Assembly (NCBI RefSeq): GCF_019802125.1
Contig: NZ_JAHVHT010000004.1
Span: 248,001-312,000, forward strand
Source: Tateyamaria omphalii
GTDB lineage: Bacteria > Pseudomonadota > Alphaproteobacteria > Rhodobacterales > Rhodobacteraceae
Length of the DNA stretch: 64,000 bases
Direction of reading: 5' to 3'
Position 1 is the stretch's first letter. Every line of letters starts with the position of its first letter. A program made the translations under genes and the position numbers. The notes beneath the pieces were generated by a model, which was not told the DNA's origin, made no database searches, and worked only from the letters and a program-made list of their open reading frames with translations. Below are positions 8,122-15,510 of the stretch, piece after piece.

Positions 8122-8544
8122 CGCCTGATCCACCCGGTCGATTTCTGTCTCGTACCACGCGATGGTGCCCTTGGGGTCTTCGCCAAAGCTTTTGGCAAAG
8201 GATGCGGGGGCTTCGGTGACCTCGTCATATCGCGTGGCCCACACCATCATCGAAATCAACGCTGGCAGAAAATCCCGCGCCTTCTTGGTCGGGAAATAGC
8301 ACACGCTGCTAGCTTTGCGCGGGTCGGGTTCGCGGGTGAGCATGCCAAGCGTTTCGAGCTTGGCCAGCCGGTTTGCCAGAATGTTGGTCGAGATACCTTC
8401 GGGTGAGCCCAGGAATTCGCGGTAGGTGCGCTTGCCGTGCAGGAGCACGTCCCTGAGCAGCAGGAAACACCACTTGTCGCCCACGATCCCGGCCGCGTAG
8501 CGCGTCGGGCATCCATTCCAGTCCGGTTTTTCCTGTTTTGCCAT
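8107..8544 (-). CDS. HxlR family winged-helix transcriptional regulator (second copy)
   Basis: 145 residues from the ATG at 8544. The pattern WNGCPTRYAAGIVGDKWCFLLLRDVLL then YREFLGSPEGISTNILANRLAKLETLGML is typical HxlR. A longer frame would start at 8619 but would include the palindromic operators in the coding sequence, and its extra residues do not look like the family. No good ribosome-binding site precedes 8544. It diverges from a VOC-family gene across two strong palindromes, so it probably regulates the VOC/membrane-protein pair. Confidence 0.85.
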   Translation of the reverse strand: MAKQEKPDWNGCPTRYAAGIVGDKWCFLLLRDVLLHGKRTYREFLGSPEGISTNILANRLAKLETLGMLTREPDPRKASSVCYFPTKKARDFLPALISMMVWATRYDEVTEAPASFAKSFGEDPKGTIAWYETEIDRVDQALRAG

Positions 8545-8569
8545 AGGGGGGATATAGACGATTGCAATC

Positions 8570-8621
8570 CACTTGCAATGTGCAAGTGTATCAAGTACCA
8601 GAATACTTGCAAAATGCAAGT
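8570..8621. promoter_or_regulatory. Two copies of a CTTGCA-type palindrome, candidate HxlR operators
   Basis: CACTTGCA-ATG-TGCAAGTG (8570-8588) is perfect over 19 bp. ACTTGCA-AAA-TGCAAGT (8605-8621) repeats the same arms with a 3-bp spacer, 34 bp centre to centre. They fill the 88-bp gap between hxlR and the divergent VOC gene. Two matching sites in a divergent promoter are strong operator candidates. Confidence 0.7.
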
Positions 8622-8632
8622 GGAGTTAGAAA

Positions 8633-8983
8633 ATGCCTACACCCTTCGTCTGGTTCGACAACATGACCGCACAGCAACAAGACACGACCCGGTTCCTTCA
8701 GGCCATGTTCGGATGGCAGCCGCGGCGTGTTGAGACGATGACATTTCTGAATGAGGGCGGCGTGGACGCGCCCTTTGCCGCGATCTGCGACGAGCTGGAG
8801 GGCATCACGGGATGGGTTCCCTACTTTGAGGTTGATGACCTTGGCGCCGCCACGGCTCGTGCCCGAGAGAACGGCGCACACGTTATCGTGGAAGACGTCA
8901 AGGGACCGGCAGGGGATGCCAGCTTTATCCGTGACCCGGGCGGCAGCCCGATGGCCCTTTGGAAGCGCGGCTCGAGCATGTGA
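8633..8983 (+). CDS. VOC superfamily (glyoxalase/bleomycin-resistance-like) protein
   Basis: 116 residues, one vicinal-oxygen-chelate unit: FVWFDNMTAQQQDTTRFLQ at the start, FAAICDELEG in the middle, and YFEVDDLGAATARARENGA followed by FIRDPGGSPMALWK at the end. GGAG lies ahead of the ATG. Such proteins are glyoxalase-like enzymes, dioxygenases or drug-binding resistance proteins; which one cannot be told here. It is probably repressed by the divergent HxlR protein and co-transcribed with the membrane protein that follows 8 bases later. Confidence 0.85.
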   Translation: MPTPFVWFDNMTAQQQDTTRFLQAMFGWQPRRVETMTFLNEGGVDAPFAAICDELEGITGWVPYFEVDDLGAATARARENGAHVIVEDVKGPAGDASFIRDPGGSPMALWKRGSSM

Positions 8984-8991
8984 GATCCAGC

Positions 8992-9414
8992 ATGTTGAAA
9001 AAACAGATCCTGGCCGCAGCGACCTATCCAGTAATCGTATTCCCCCTTGCGCTTGTCTGGCATCTGGCTTTGTTCAAGGACAGATACATGACCTTTGGCT
9101 ATTTCGACGGAGAACCCGATGTCGCAATCGGTCTTGCCACAATAGTCATTCAGGGGGTGGTCCTCGCCGCCATCTATCCGATGTTCAATCCGCGCAGCGC
9201 GGGCCATGCCCGTGCCTTCCAGTTTGCGGGGTTATTGGGCGTGTTCTTTTGGACAAGCCACGTGCTGGCGCTGGTGGCCAAGCAGAATGTTCCGCAAGCG
9301 CCAACATTTATCCTGATGGAGACCATCTATCTGGCGCTGCAGTTCGGGCTGTTCGCACTCGCACTCGGGTTCATATTCCGCACGTCCAGGAAAGCGGAGA
9401 ATACTGCCAACTAG
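8992..9414 (+). CDS. Small four-helix membrane protein, unknown function
   Basis: 140 residues starting MLKKQILAAATYPVIVFP. An in-frame ATG at 8959 would overlap the VOC gene. Four hydrophobic stretches (about 8-24, 45-65, 80-100, 110-130) indicate a polytopic inner-membrane protein. It lies directly behind the VOC gene in an apparent two-gene unit under HxlR control, so a detoxification or export role is possible but unproven. No family was recognised with confidence. Confidence 0.7.
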   Translation: MLKKQILAAATYPVIVFPLALVWHLALFKDRYMTFGYFDGEPDVAIGLATIVIQGVVLAAIYPMFNPRSAGHARAFQFAGLLGVFFWTSHVLALVAKQNVPQAPTFILMETIYLALQFGLFALALGFIFRTSRKAENTAN

Positions 9415-9529
9415 TGGTTCGAGACACTGCTCCCCTGAGGATGTGATGCGCGACGCCATTCTCCAGCGCTTCGGATGTCACCGGTGCCTGATCAACGGCA
9501 GCGAACCAAATCGGCCCCGCAAGAGCTGC

Positions 9530-9859
9530 TTATTCAACGCCCGTGAAGGGTTCGATTGTTTCGACCTCAACCAGACCCACCGGCGTTAGTTCGATCCGCG
9601 TGAATTTTGGCAGCGCCTCGCCGGTCTCGTAGGACAGCGTCCCTTCATACTCGATACGCCGTGCGACAAGGCCGTCCATCATGCCCAGGTTGGAATAGAT
9701 GATCTCGGCGGTCAGGTTCAGCGTGCCGTTATCGTCAACACTCGCCGTCATGTTCTGAAGGTCGTGGGCGTTCCGCCAAGTGCTTTGAATTCGCGTGACG
9801 GCCACCTCGTATTCTGCATGGCCGTTCGCAGTCCCAGACGGCGAGGTGACAGAAAAGTC
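9530..9859 (-). pseudogene. Fragment of a SnoaL/NTF2-like protein, start lost
   Basis: The frame is open from 9859 to a stop at 9530 and reads convincingly protein-like (TANGHAEYEVAVTRIQSTWR, then LNLTAEIIYSNLG). No ATG lies between it and the upstream TGA at 9862-9860; the only possible start is a GTG at 9805, inside the conserved-looking part. Related alphaproteobacterial proteins that I recall are longer at both ends. It is most likely a decayed gene end rather than an intact 91-residue protein. Confidence 0.45.
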
Positions 9860-9934
9860 TCACGCTTTTCATTCGCTGTGTTCCGTGCTCATCTAAACAC
9901 GCAAATTGACGCAACATATTGAAGGGAAAGTGTT

Positions 9935-10558
9935 TTGATAGACGATGTAAATCTCGTCGTAATCTTGCTTGCCGCCTTGGCGGCAAGCCTCAGCCCAGGT
10001 CCTGCATCTCTCGCTGTCGCGGGAACCTCGATGGCACGCGGGCGACGGGCAGGTCTATTTCTCACAGCCGGCATAATGATCGGCTCGCTGGCGTGGTCTA
10101 TTGCTGCGGCACTTGGCCTTGGGGCTGTTATGCTCGCCAATGCATGGGTATTTGAGGTCATCCGATATGCAGGTGCGGCCTATCTCCTATATTTGGCGTA
10201 CAGATCTGCTCGGTCTGCACTGTCCACCACAGACGTGAAGACCAAAGCAATTGAAGGCAAACCTGCAGCGCTGGTTGTACGTGGTGCGGCACTACATCTG
10301 ACCAACCCCAAATCGATCCTGTTTTTTGGCGCTCTGTATTCGATGGGAATGCCATCGGATGCCAGCCCAATGCAACTTGCAACAGTGGTTGGCGCAGTTG
10401 GGCTACAAGCAACGATCGTCTATTCTGGATACGCTATGCTGTTCTCCGCGCCGTCCATGACACGCCTATACTTGAAATTGCGTCGTTGGTTTGAAGGTGC
10501 ATTTGCCGTTGGTTTTGGACTGGCAGGTCTGAAAGTCGCAACTGCGCGATTGCAGTAG
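9935..10558 (+). CDS. LysE/RhtB family amino-acid exporter
   Basis: 207 residues with about six transmembrane helices and the LysE hallmark near the N-terminus (LSPGPASLAVAGTSMARGRRAG, around residues 18-39). The mid-helix LTNPKSILFFGALY near residue 120 is also typical. The start is a TTG at 9935 with GAAGGGA seven bases upstream; no ATG fits. The family exports amino acids or related metabolites by proton exchange. The exported compound is unknown. It lies alone, with gene-poor sequence on the right. Confidence 0.88.
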   Translation: MIDDVNLVVILLAALAASLSPGPASLAVAGTSMARGRRAGLFLTAGIMIGSLAWSIAAALGLGAVMLANAWVFEVIRYAGAAYLLYLAYRSARSALSTTDVKTKAIEGKPAALVVRGAALHLTNPKSILFFGALYSMGMPSDASPMQLATVVGAVGLQATIVYSGYAMLFSAPSMTRLYLKLRRWFEGAFAVGFGLAGLKVATARLQ

Positions 10559-10767
10559 CCCAGTAGCTCACAGAAGCGGCTTTCAAAGGACGACTTGGAA
10601 ATCCGCTTCGTCCGCTGACCCGGCGTTAAGGGTGCTCAAGGCCATGTCTCCCTCGGGCGGTCATCCGCCGCGAGTTCCCCATTCCCAATTTGACGGGCGT
10701 AAGTCGGCCGAGCACATCGCTGCCTATGATAAGATGAGCTGGAGAAGGCCAAAACGGGAACAGCCGG

Positions 10768-11169
10768 ATGTTTAGAGGACAGTGTCATTGTGGAGCGGTG
10801 AGTTGGACGCTCGAAGCAACACCAGAGTCAGTGACCGCATGCAACTGCACGGTTTGTCGCCGATACGGTGTGCTTTGGGCATATGGCTATATTGGGCACA
10901 GCATCGATACGTCAGGTAGCACAAGCACCTACAGACGAAGTGATCGTGGTGACGGAGATATCGATTTTCACTTTTGCACCACTTGTGGATGTCTGACGCA
11001 CTATGTCGGAACCATCGCTGATGCGGAGGGCCGCTATTGGAGCGCCGTGAATGTCCGTATGGCTGACCCGAAGCAAATCAGCGAAGTCTCAGTCAACCAT
11101 TTTGACGGCTATGACACGTTCAAGCGATTGCCCTCCGATAGTCGGAAGCTGAAAGATATGTGGTTCTAG
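10768..11169 (+). CDS. GFA family protein (glutathione-dependent formaldehyde-activating enzyme/CENP-V fold)
   Basis: 133 residues. The zinc-binding pattern of the family is complete: GQCHCGAV (residues 4-11), CNCTVCRR (about 28-35) and FCTTCGC (about 72-78). Members bind zinc and are often annotated as S-hydroxymethylglutathione synthases, but most have no proven activity. It stands alone between two gene-poor stretches. Confidence 0.85.
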   Translation: MFRGQCHCGAVSWTLEATPESVTACNCTVCRRYGVLWAYGYIGHSIDTSGSTSTYRRSDRGDGDIDFHFCTTCGCLTHYVGTIADAEGRYWSAVNVRMADPKQISEVSVNHFDGYDTFKRLPSDSRKLKDMWF

Positions 11170-11486
11170 AACCATAACGAGAGCGGCCATGGGTGCGCTT
11201 GCGGCAAAAACCGGAACGTCCAGGCCTCAGCCATCGCAGGTCATGGAACGGATGTCGGCTTCATGCTGGGGACTGATCAAACGACCAAAACAGTCGGATG
11301 TCAGCACCCAGCCCTTCCTTCTATATTATTGCATGGCGGCAAAGCTCTGCTTGCGTGCGCCTCGCTAACGTGTGTGTCCCATGCAGCGTCTTGCCGTTAC
11401 CGTCAGCAGTCGGCTCTTTGGCAGCGATGTCTACTTGCACATCGGCATTCCAGCATCCAACTGTCAGACACATAAGGGAGAAGAAC
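11170..11486. other. Gene-poor intergenic stretch
   Basis: 317 bases between the GFA gene and the exported SecD-like protein. Short frames exist, but none looks coding. The only functional signal seen is the ribosome-binding site AAGGGAGAAG at 11474-11483 for the next gene. Confidence 0.5.
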
Positions 11487-11969
11487 ATGTGTCTACCCCG
11501 ACTGTTTTCAGCGATCGCCGTGCTGTTGGTACCGTTTTTCGAAACCGCGCCCGCATTGGCGAATTCGGATTTCGAACCTATCGAAATTAGATTGGTCACC
11601 GGGGCACCGGCCGACGATGGAGCGCTCGATACTGCCAGAAGCGAGACAACGCTTGACGTTGAACCAGAGACTCTCCTGGGGCCGTCTGATTTCGTGAGCG
11701 TTGGTAACGTGCACTGGACCGTAGAAGGCGACAAAAGAAGCCCGGGCTTCAACGTGATGCTGACGCCTGCCGGTTCGCTGGCCTATGAAAGAATCTCCAC
11801 TGAAAATGTAGGCCGGACGCTGGCCGTGATCGTCGACGGACAGATCGTCATAGCCGCCAAGATCCTTGATCCGGTGCGGGCCGAAGGGTTTCTGCTGACC
11901 ATGAACAGCGAAGCCGAAGCCCTGTCCATTGCCAAGATGCTCCGACAGGTGATTGCTCCAGACACATAG
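11487..11969 (+). CDS. Exported protein with SecD/SecDF P1-head-like domain
   Basis: 160 residues from the ATG at 11487, which has AAGGGAGAAG upstream. A signal peptide (MCLPRLFSAIAVLLVPFFE...ALA) ends near residue 24. The C-terminal half (FNVMLTPAGSLAYERISTEN, then GRTLAVIVDGQIVIAAKILDP) closely resembles the head subdomain of SecD, where residual peptides bind outside the membrane. A free-standing copy has no membrane helices of its own, so it may be a soluble periplasmic binding module. Its partner is unknown. Confidence 0.72.
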   Translation: MCLPRLFSAIAVLLVPFFETAPALANSDFEPIEIRLVTGAPADDGALDTARSETTLDVEPETLLGPSDFVSVGNVHWTVEGDKRSPGFNVMLTPAGSLAYERISTENVGRTLAVIVDGQIVIAAKILDPVRAEGFLLTMNSEAEALSIAKMLRQVIAPDT

Positions 11970-12160
11970 GCGGTCGTCACCGGATGGGTTGGTTTGTCGC
12001 CACGGCACTATCCGCACCAAATGGCAGCCCTGAAGCTAAACGGCCGATGCTTGACTTGCACCAATGTCGGAGTCCGGCCCTTCTTGTATTCCCCTTGTAG
12101 CGTAGCCAATGTCTGCTCCGACGACGACCCTATCTGTTTTCATCACAGGAAACCGTCAGA

Positions 12161-12679
12161 ATGGTTTGCATCCCGCACCTACAAACAGATCGGCTACTTC
12201 TGCGGCCACCCGGTGAGCCGGACCTCAAGGCCTATTGCGAATTCTACGGCGATGCAGAAGCATCGCATTTCTCCGGCGGACCAATCGATGCTGTAGCGGC
12301 ATGGAACAGGCTAGCGCGCGATTGCGGTCATTGGCACCTGCGGGGGTATGGCAAATGGACCATCGTGCTCAAGGAGAGTGAAACGGTTGTCGGCAGTGCC
12401 GGTTTTGCGTGGCCAACGGGCTGGCCACGCCCGGAGCTGACATGGTGGATCGGTTCTTCGTGGCGTAGGCAAGGGTTTGCAAAAGAGGCGTCCACTGCTG
12501 CTATTGCCTATGGATACAATGAACTGAAGTGGGATCTGGTGGAAACCCATATGAAAGATGAGAACACCGCAGCCAGATCCCTTGTTTCCTCACTCGGCGG
12601 TCAAAAGATTGCACGCGAGGATTTTCCCGATGGAGTGAGCCGTGACGTCTTTCGTCTTCCGCCGCCACCAAGCAGCTAG
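12161..12679 (+). CDS. GNAT family N-acetyltransferase (RimJ-like)
   Basis: 172 residues. The start LQTDRLLLRPPGEPDL is the usual opening of the RimJ/Acetyltransf_3 group. Motif A is WWIGSSWRRQGFAKEASTAA (about 110-129, acetyl-CoA pyrophosphate loop R-R-Q-G-F-A), and the C-terminal ENTAARSLVSSLGGQ is typical. It transfers an acetyl group from acetyl-CoA to an amine; the acceptor cannot be inferred. It stands alone, flanked by gene-poor DNA. Confidence 0.88.
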   Translation: MVCIPHLQTDRLLLRPPGEPDLKAYCEFYGDAEASHFSGGPIDAVAAWNRLARDCGHWHLRGYGKWTIVLKESETVVGSAGFAWPTGWPRPELTWWIGSSWRRQGFAKEASTAAIAYGYNELKWDLVETHMKDENTAARSLVSSLGGQKIAREDFPDGVSRDVFRLPPPPSS

Positions 12680-13377
12680 CGGACATTGACCTTGAGACAC
12701 CGGATGATCGCTTCGTCCGCAGTTCAGCCCCCTAACCTGTCCTTGATTTCGCATCGGCAGCGAATGGCCGCCAAGATGGCTGCCGCTGCAGCATTCGGCA
12801 TGCGGCATTTCACTGGCCGGTTCCGCAATTTCATGCAGAGCAAGCAATGGCCTGCCTGGGTAACTGTCACGAGAACCTCCGAGGCCAAGACGATCATCAA
12901 TCAAGATGGGACGCTGCTGCGCCGAACCGAACCGATCGAGGTCTTGCCGATGACCTTCAACAAAGATGGCACTTGGTCAGACGTTCGATCAAGGAGCTGT
13001 TGAGTCAGGCGGGTCTGAAAGATGACGGCCCGCCAACGCCACATGCGCAAACAGGGCAGACATCCGAAGCCGATCAAGACCGGGCGGCTTCTTTCTTGCC
13101 TGAACGACAAAAACGACCAAGAGTACCGTGTCGAAAGGCGAGATGAGCGTGTCGTCGAGCGCAGACAGATTTGTCGATGTGGAATATTTTCAAATCATTA
13201 TCAAAGACTTATTAGTCTGAATGGCAGACTTTGAATGTCGAACATCAAAATCTGTCCCCCACCCCGGCCCACGATTGACCGTGCCCGCCCGCTCTTTCTG
13301 TGACGCACGCCCACAGATATGTGCACCCCCTGTCCACCTCACGGCCATGATCACCCTGACAGGGGCACCAGACAAGA
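12680..13377. other. Gene-poor stretch, no supported gene
   Basis: About 700 bases between the GNAT gene and the RpiR operators. A 105-codon frame at 12686-13003 has no ribosome-binding site and a random-looking composition, so it is not called. The phrase CTTCGTCCGC occurs here (about 12710) and again near 10606, which hints at shared degenerate intergenic filler. An AT-rich patch lies at about 13170-13230. Confidence 0.45.
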
Positions 13378-13424
13378 TGCAAACAAGCTTGCAGCAAGAA
13401 AAGAATCATGCAAGCCTGCTTGCA
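13378..13424. promoter_or_regulatory. Two palindromes, candidate RpiR operators
   Basis: TGCAAACAAGCTTGCA (13378-13393) and TGCAAGCCTGCTTGCA (13409-13424; perfect arms TGCAAGC/GCTTGCA) are 31 bp centre to centre, just upstream of the rpiR-family start at 13447. They are likely autoregulatory sites that also control the transport operon downstream. Confidence 0.65.
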
Positions 13425-13446
13425 GTTCACCACTGGAAAGATCGAG

Positions 13447-14283
13447 ATGTCCCTTATCGACAAGATTTCAGGCCAGGCGCCAAGCCTGACGCCGAGCGAG
13501 CGGCGGCTCGTGGAAACGGTCATCGACAGGCCAAAGGCCGCGGCGCTTGGGACGGCTCTGGAACTGGCGCGGGCCGTTGGCGTGCACGAGGCCACCGCAT
13601 CGCGTCTGGCCAAGAAGCTCGGATTTGACGGCTACGCATCCTTTCGGGACGCCCTGCGCGAGGAATTCATCGCAACGCATGAAACGGCGACCCGGTTCGA
13701 AAAGACCATCACGACCAGCACGCCCGAGACGATCCTCGGCAAACTGGCGCTGGACGAAGCGCAGGCGCTTGGCCGGATCGAGGAATTCATAGACGCGGAC
13801 CAGATCGCCGAGGTGGCAGGGCTGTTGATGGGCGCGAGGCGCATCTTCGTCTATGGCTACGGCAATGCCGAAGTCCTGTCGCTGATGATGGTCAAACGCT
13901 TTCGCCGCTTCGGCAAGGATGTCCAACATCTCGTACCGGATCCCCGTGGCCTGGCAGAACAACTTTTGGGCATCGGCGCGGGGGATGTGGTGCTGAGCTT
14001 TGCGTTTCGTCGGCCACCGCGGGGCTACGCGGCCCTGATGGAAGTCGCGAAGGAGACGGGCGCCAAGACGATCATGATTTCGGGCAAGTCCGGCGCACTT
14101 CTGGCGCCCGGTCCCGACCATCTGCTTGCTGCCCCACGTTCGGGCGACCCGGACGCTTTCCAGACACTGATCGTTCCGATGACCGTCTGCAACGCGATCG
14201 TCATCGCGGCAGGCCTCACGGCGAAAAAGGAAACGCTGAAGAAACTCGATCGGCTCGGCCAGCTGATCGAGCGGTTCGAATGA
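13447..14283 (+). CDS. MurR/RpiR family transcriptional regulator
   Basis: 278 residues from the ATG at 13447 (GGAAAG upstream); an earlier in-frame ATG would run through an operator palindrome. An N-terminal HTH_6 domain (LTPSERRLVETVIDRP, then ARAVGVHEATASRLAKKLGF at about 42-61) is followed by a SIS sugar-phosphate-binding domain (about 120-250, GARRIFVYGYGNAEVLS, then VVLSFAFRRPPRGY). RpiR regulators normally respond to phosphorylated sugars. It is the first gene of the ABC/phosphatase/antiporter operon, 23 bases before the binding protein. Confidence 0.9.
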   Translation: MSLIDKISGQAPSLTPSERRLVETVIDRPKAAALGTALELARAVGVHEATASRLAKKLGFDGYASFRDALREEFIATHETATRFEKTITTSTPETILGKLALDEAQALGRIEEFIDADQIAEVAGLLMGARRIFVYGYGNAEVLSLMMVKRFRRFGKDVQHLVPDPRGLAEQLLGIGAGDVVLSFAFRRPPRGYAALMEVAKETGAKTIMISGKSGALLAPGPDHLLAAPRSGDPDAFQTLIVPMTVCNAIVIAAGLTAKKETLKKLDRLGQLIERFE

Positions 14284-14306
14284 CCTAGGGCCCACGGGAG
14301 AAAAAC

Positions 14307-15428
14307 ATGGCACGACTGACGGCAAAGCGCCTCGGCGCGATAGGTATCCTTTTGTCTACGGCAGCGCTGGCCGACGGGCATATCGATGACATGACAGCGC
14401 AGGAACTGCTTCCACGCGCGCAGGAGGAAGGGTCGGTTGTCGTCTATTCCTTCACCAGCCGAATTGGCCGTGTCGAAACCGCCTTTGAAGAGGCGTATCC
14501 GGACATTGACCTGCAGGGCTTCGACATCTCGTCGACCGAACAGATCGCGCGGCTCAAGGCCGAGGCACAGGCGGGCGTGACAAATGCCGATGTCATCTAC
14601 ATTTCCGACACCCCGGTTGTTCTGACTGAGCTTCTGGAGACCGGGATCATCGCACCCTACGTGCCGCCACGTGTGACCGACCGGGTGCCCGAAGAGTACC
14701 GCAGCCCGCTTCTGGCACAGCGGCTGTCAACCAAGGTGCTGATGTATAACGAAGAATCAAATCCAGATGGCGCACCCATCGACAACCTGTGGGCACTGAC
14801 AACGGACGACTGGCGGGGACGCGTTGTCATGGTGGATCCGCTTCAGCGGGGCGACTACCTCGACCTGATGACGGAAATCGTCCTGCGTTCGGATGAGATG
14901 AGCACCGCATACGAGGCGCAGTTCGGGCACGCCATTGATTTGGACGGCGCAACCAGTGCGGGCGAACGTTTCATCATCGACCTGTTCGACAACGACCTCA
15001 TCCTCGTGGGGTCGACCGATGACGTGAACGTGGCTGTGGGCGCGATGGGACAGGACAACCCGCCAGTGGGTTTCACCAGCTATTCCGACCGCCGCGATAA
15101 CGCGGACGAGGGCTGGGCGCTGCAAGTGGCAAACGACGTCATTCCCGCGCCGGGCATTATCTTTCCCGCCGTGCTTGCGCTCGCGTCCGAACCGCAGAAC
15201 CCCGCAGCCGCCCGCCTCGTCATCGACTTCCTGATGGGCGACGAAACGCAAACCGGCGGACCGGGCCTTGCGCCTTTCTACGTGGCGGGCGACTACGTCA
15301 CCCGGACCGACATCCCGCCGCACCCGGACGCGGTCCCGCTTGACGATTTCACCGCATGGCGGATCGCACCGACCGAGACGGCAAAGATCCGCGCCGATAT
15401 CGGCGACCTGGTTCTGACGCTGCAATAA
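14307..15428 (+). CDS. ABC transporter substrate-binding protein, AfuA/FbpA type
   Basis: 373 residues with a signal peptide (MARLTAKRLGAIGILLSTAALA). The mature start GSVVVYSFTSRIGRVETAFEEAYP and the NADVIYISDTPVV segment are characteristic of the FbpA/AfuA type II binding proteins. The adjacent tyrosine pair that binds ferric iron in FbpA is not seen anywhere in the protein. Some AfuA-type proteins bind hexose phosphates rather than iron. With an RpiR regulator and a phosphatase in the operon, a phosphorylated organic solute is the better guess. GGGAGA precedes the start. Confidence 0.87.
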   Translation: MARLTAKRLGAIGILLSTAALADGHIDDMTAQELLPRAQEEGSVVVYSFTSRIGRVETAFEEAYPDIDLQGFDISSTEQIARLKAEAQAGVTNADVIYISDTPVVLTELLETGIIAPYVPPRVTDRVPEEYRSPLLAQRLSTKVLMYNEESNPDGAPIDNLWALTTDDWRGRVVMVDPLQRGDYLDLMTEIVLRSDEMSTAYEAQFGHAIDLDGATSAGERFIIDLFDNDLILVGSTDDVNVAVGAMGQDNPPVGFTSYSDRRDNADEGWALQVANDVIPAPGIIFPAVLALASEPQNPAAARLVIDFLMGDETQTGGPGLAPFYVAGDYVTRTDIPPHPDAVPLDDFTAWRIAPTETAKIRADIGDLVLTLQ

Positions 15429-15510
15429 CGCGCTCCTCCCCAGCGGGGGTCGGGGTGACAGCACACCGCCCCCCGCATCTTTCCATTCCAGATTTGCGAG
15501 GAAGACCTCG

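Noticed and set aside
12686-13003. 105-codon frame after the GNAT gene
   Set aside because: No ribosome-binding site, no recognisable fold, and the surrounding stretch looks degenerate; possible remnant but not supportable.
14307-15428. Assignment as a ferric iron binding protein
   Set aside because: Overall fold fits, but the Tyr-Tyr pair is missing and the operon context points to a phosphorylated solute; left as AfuA/FbpA type.
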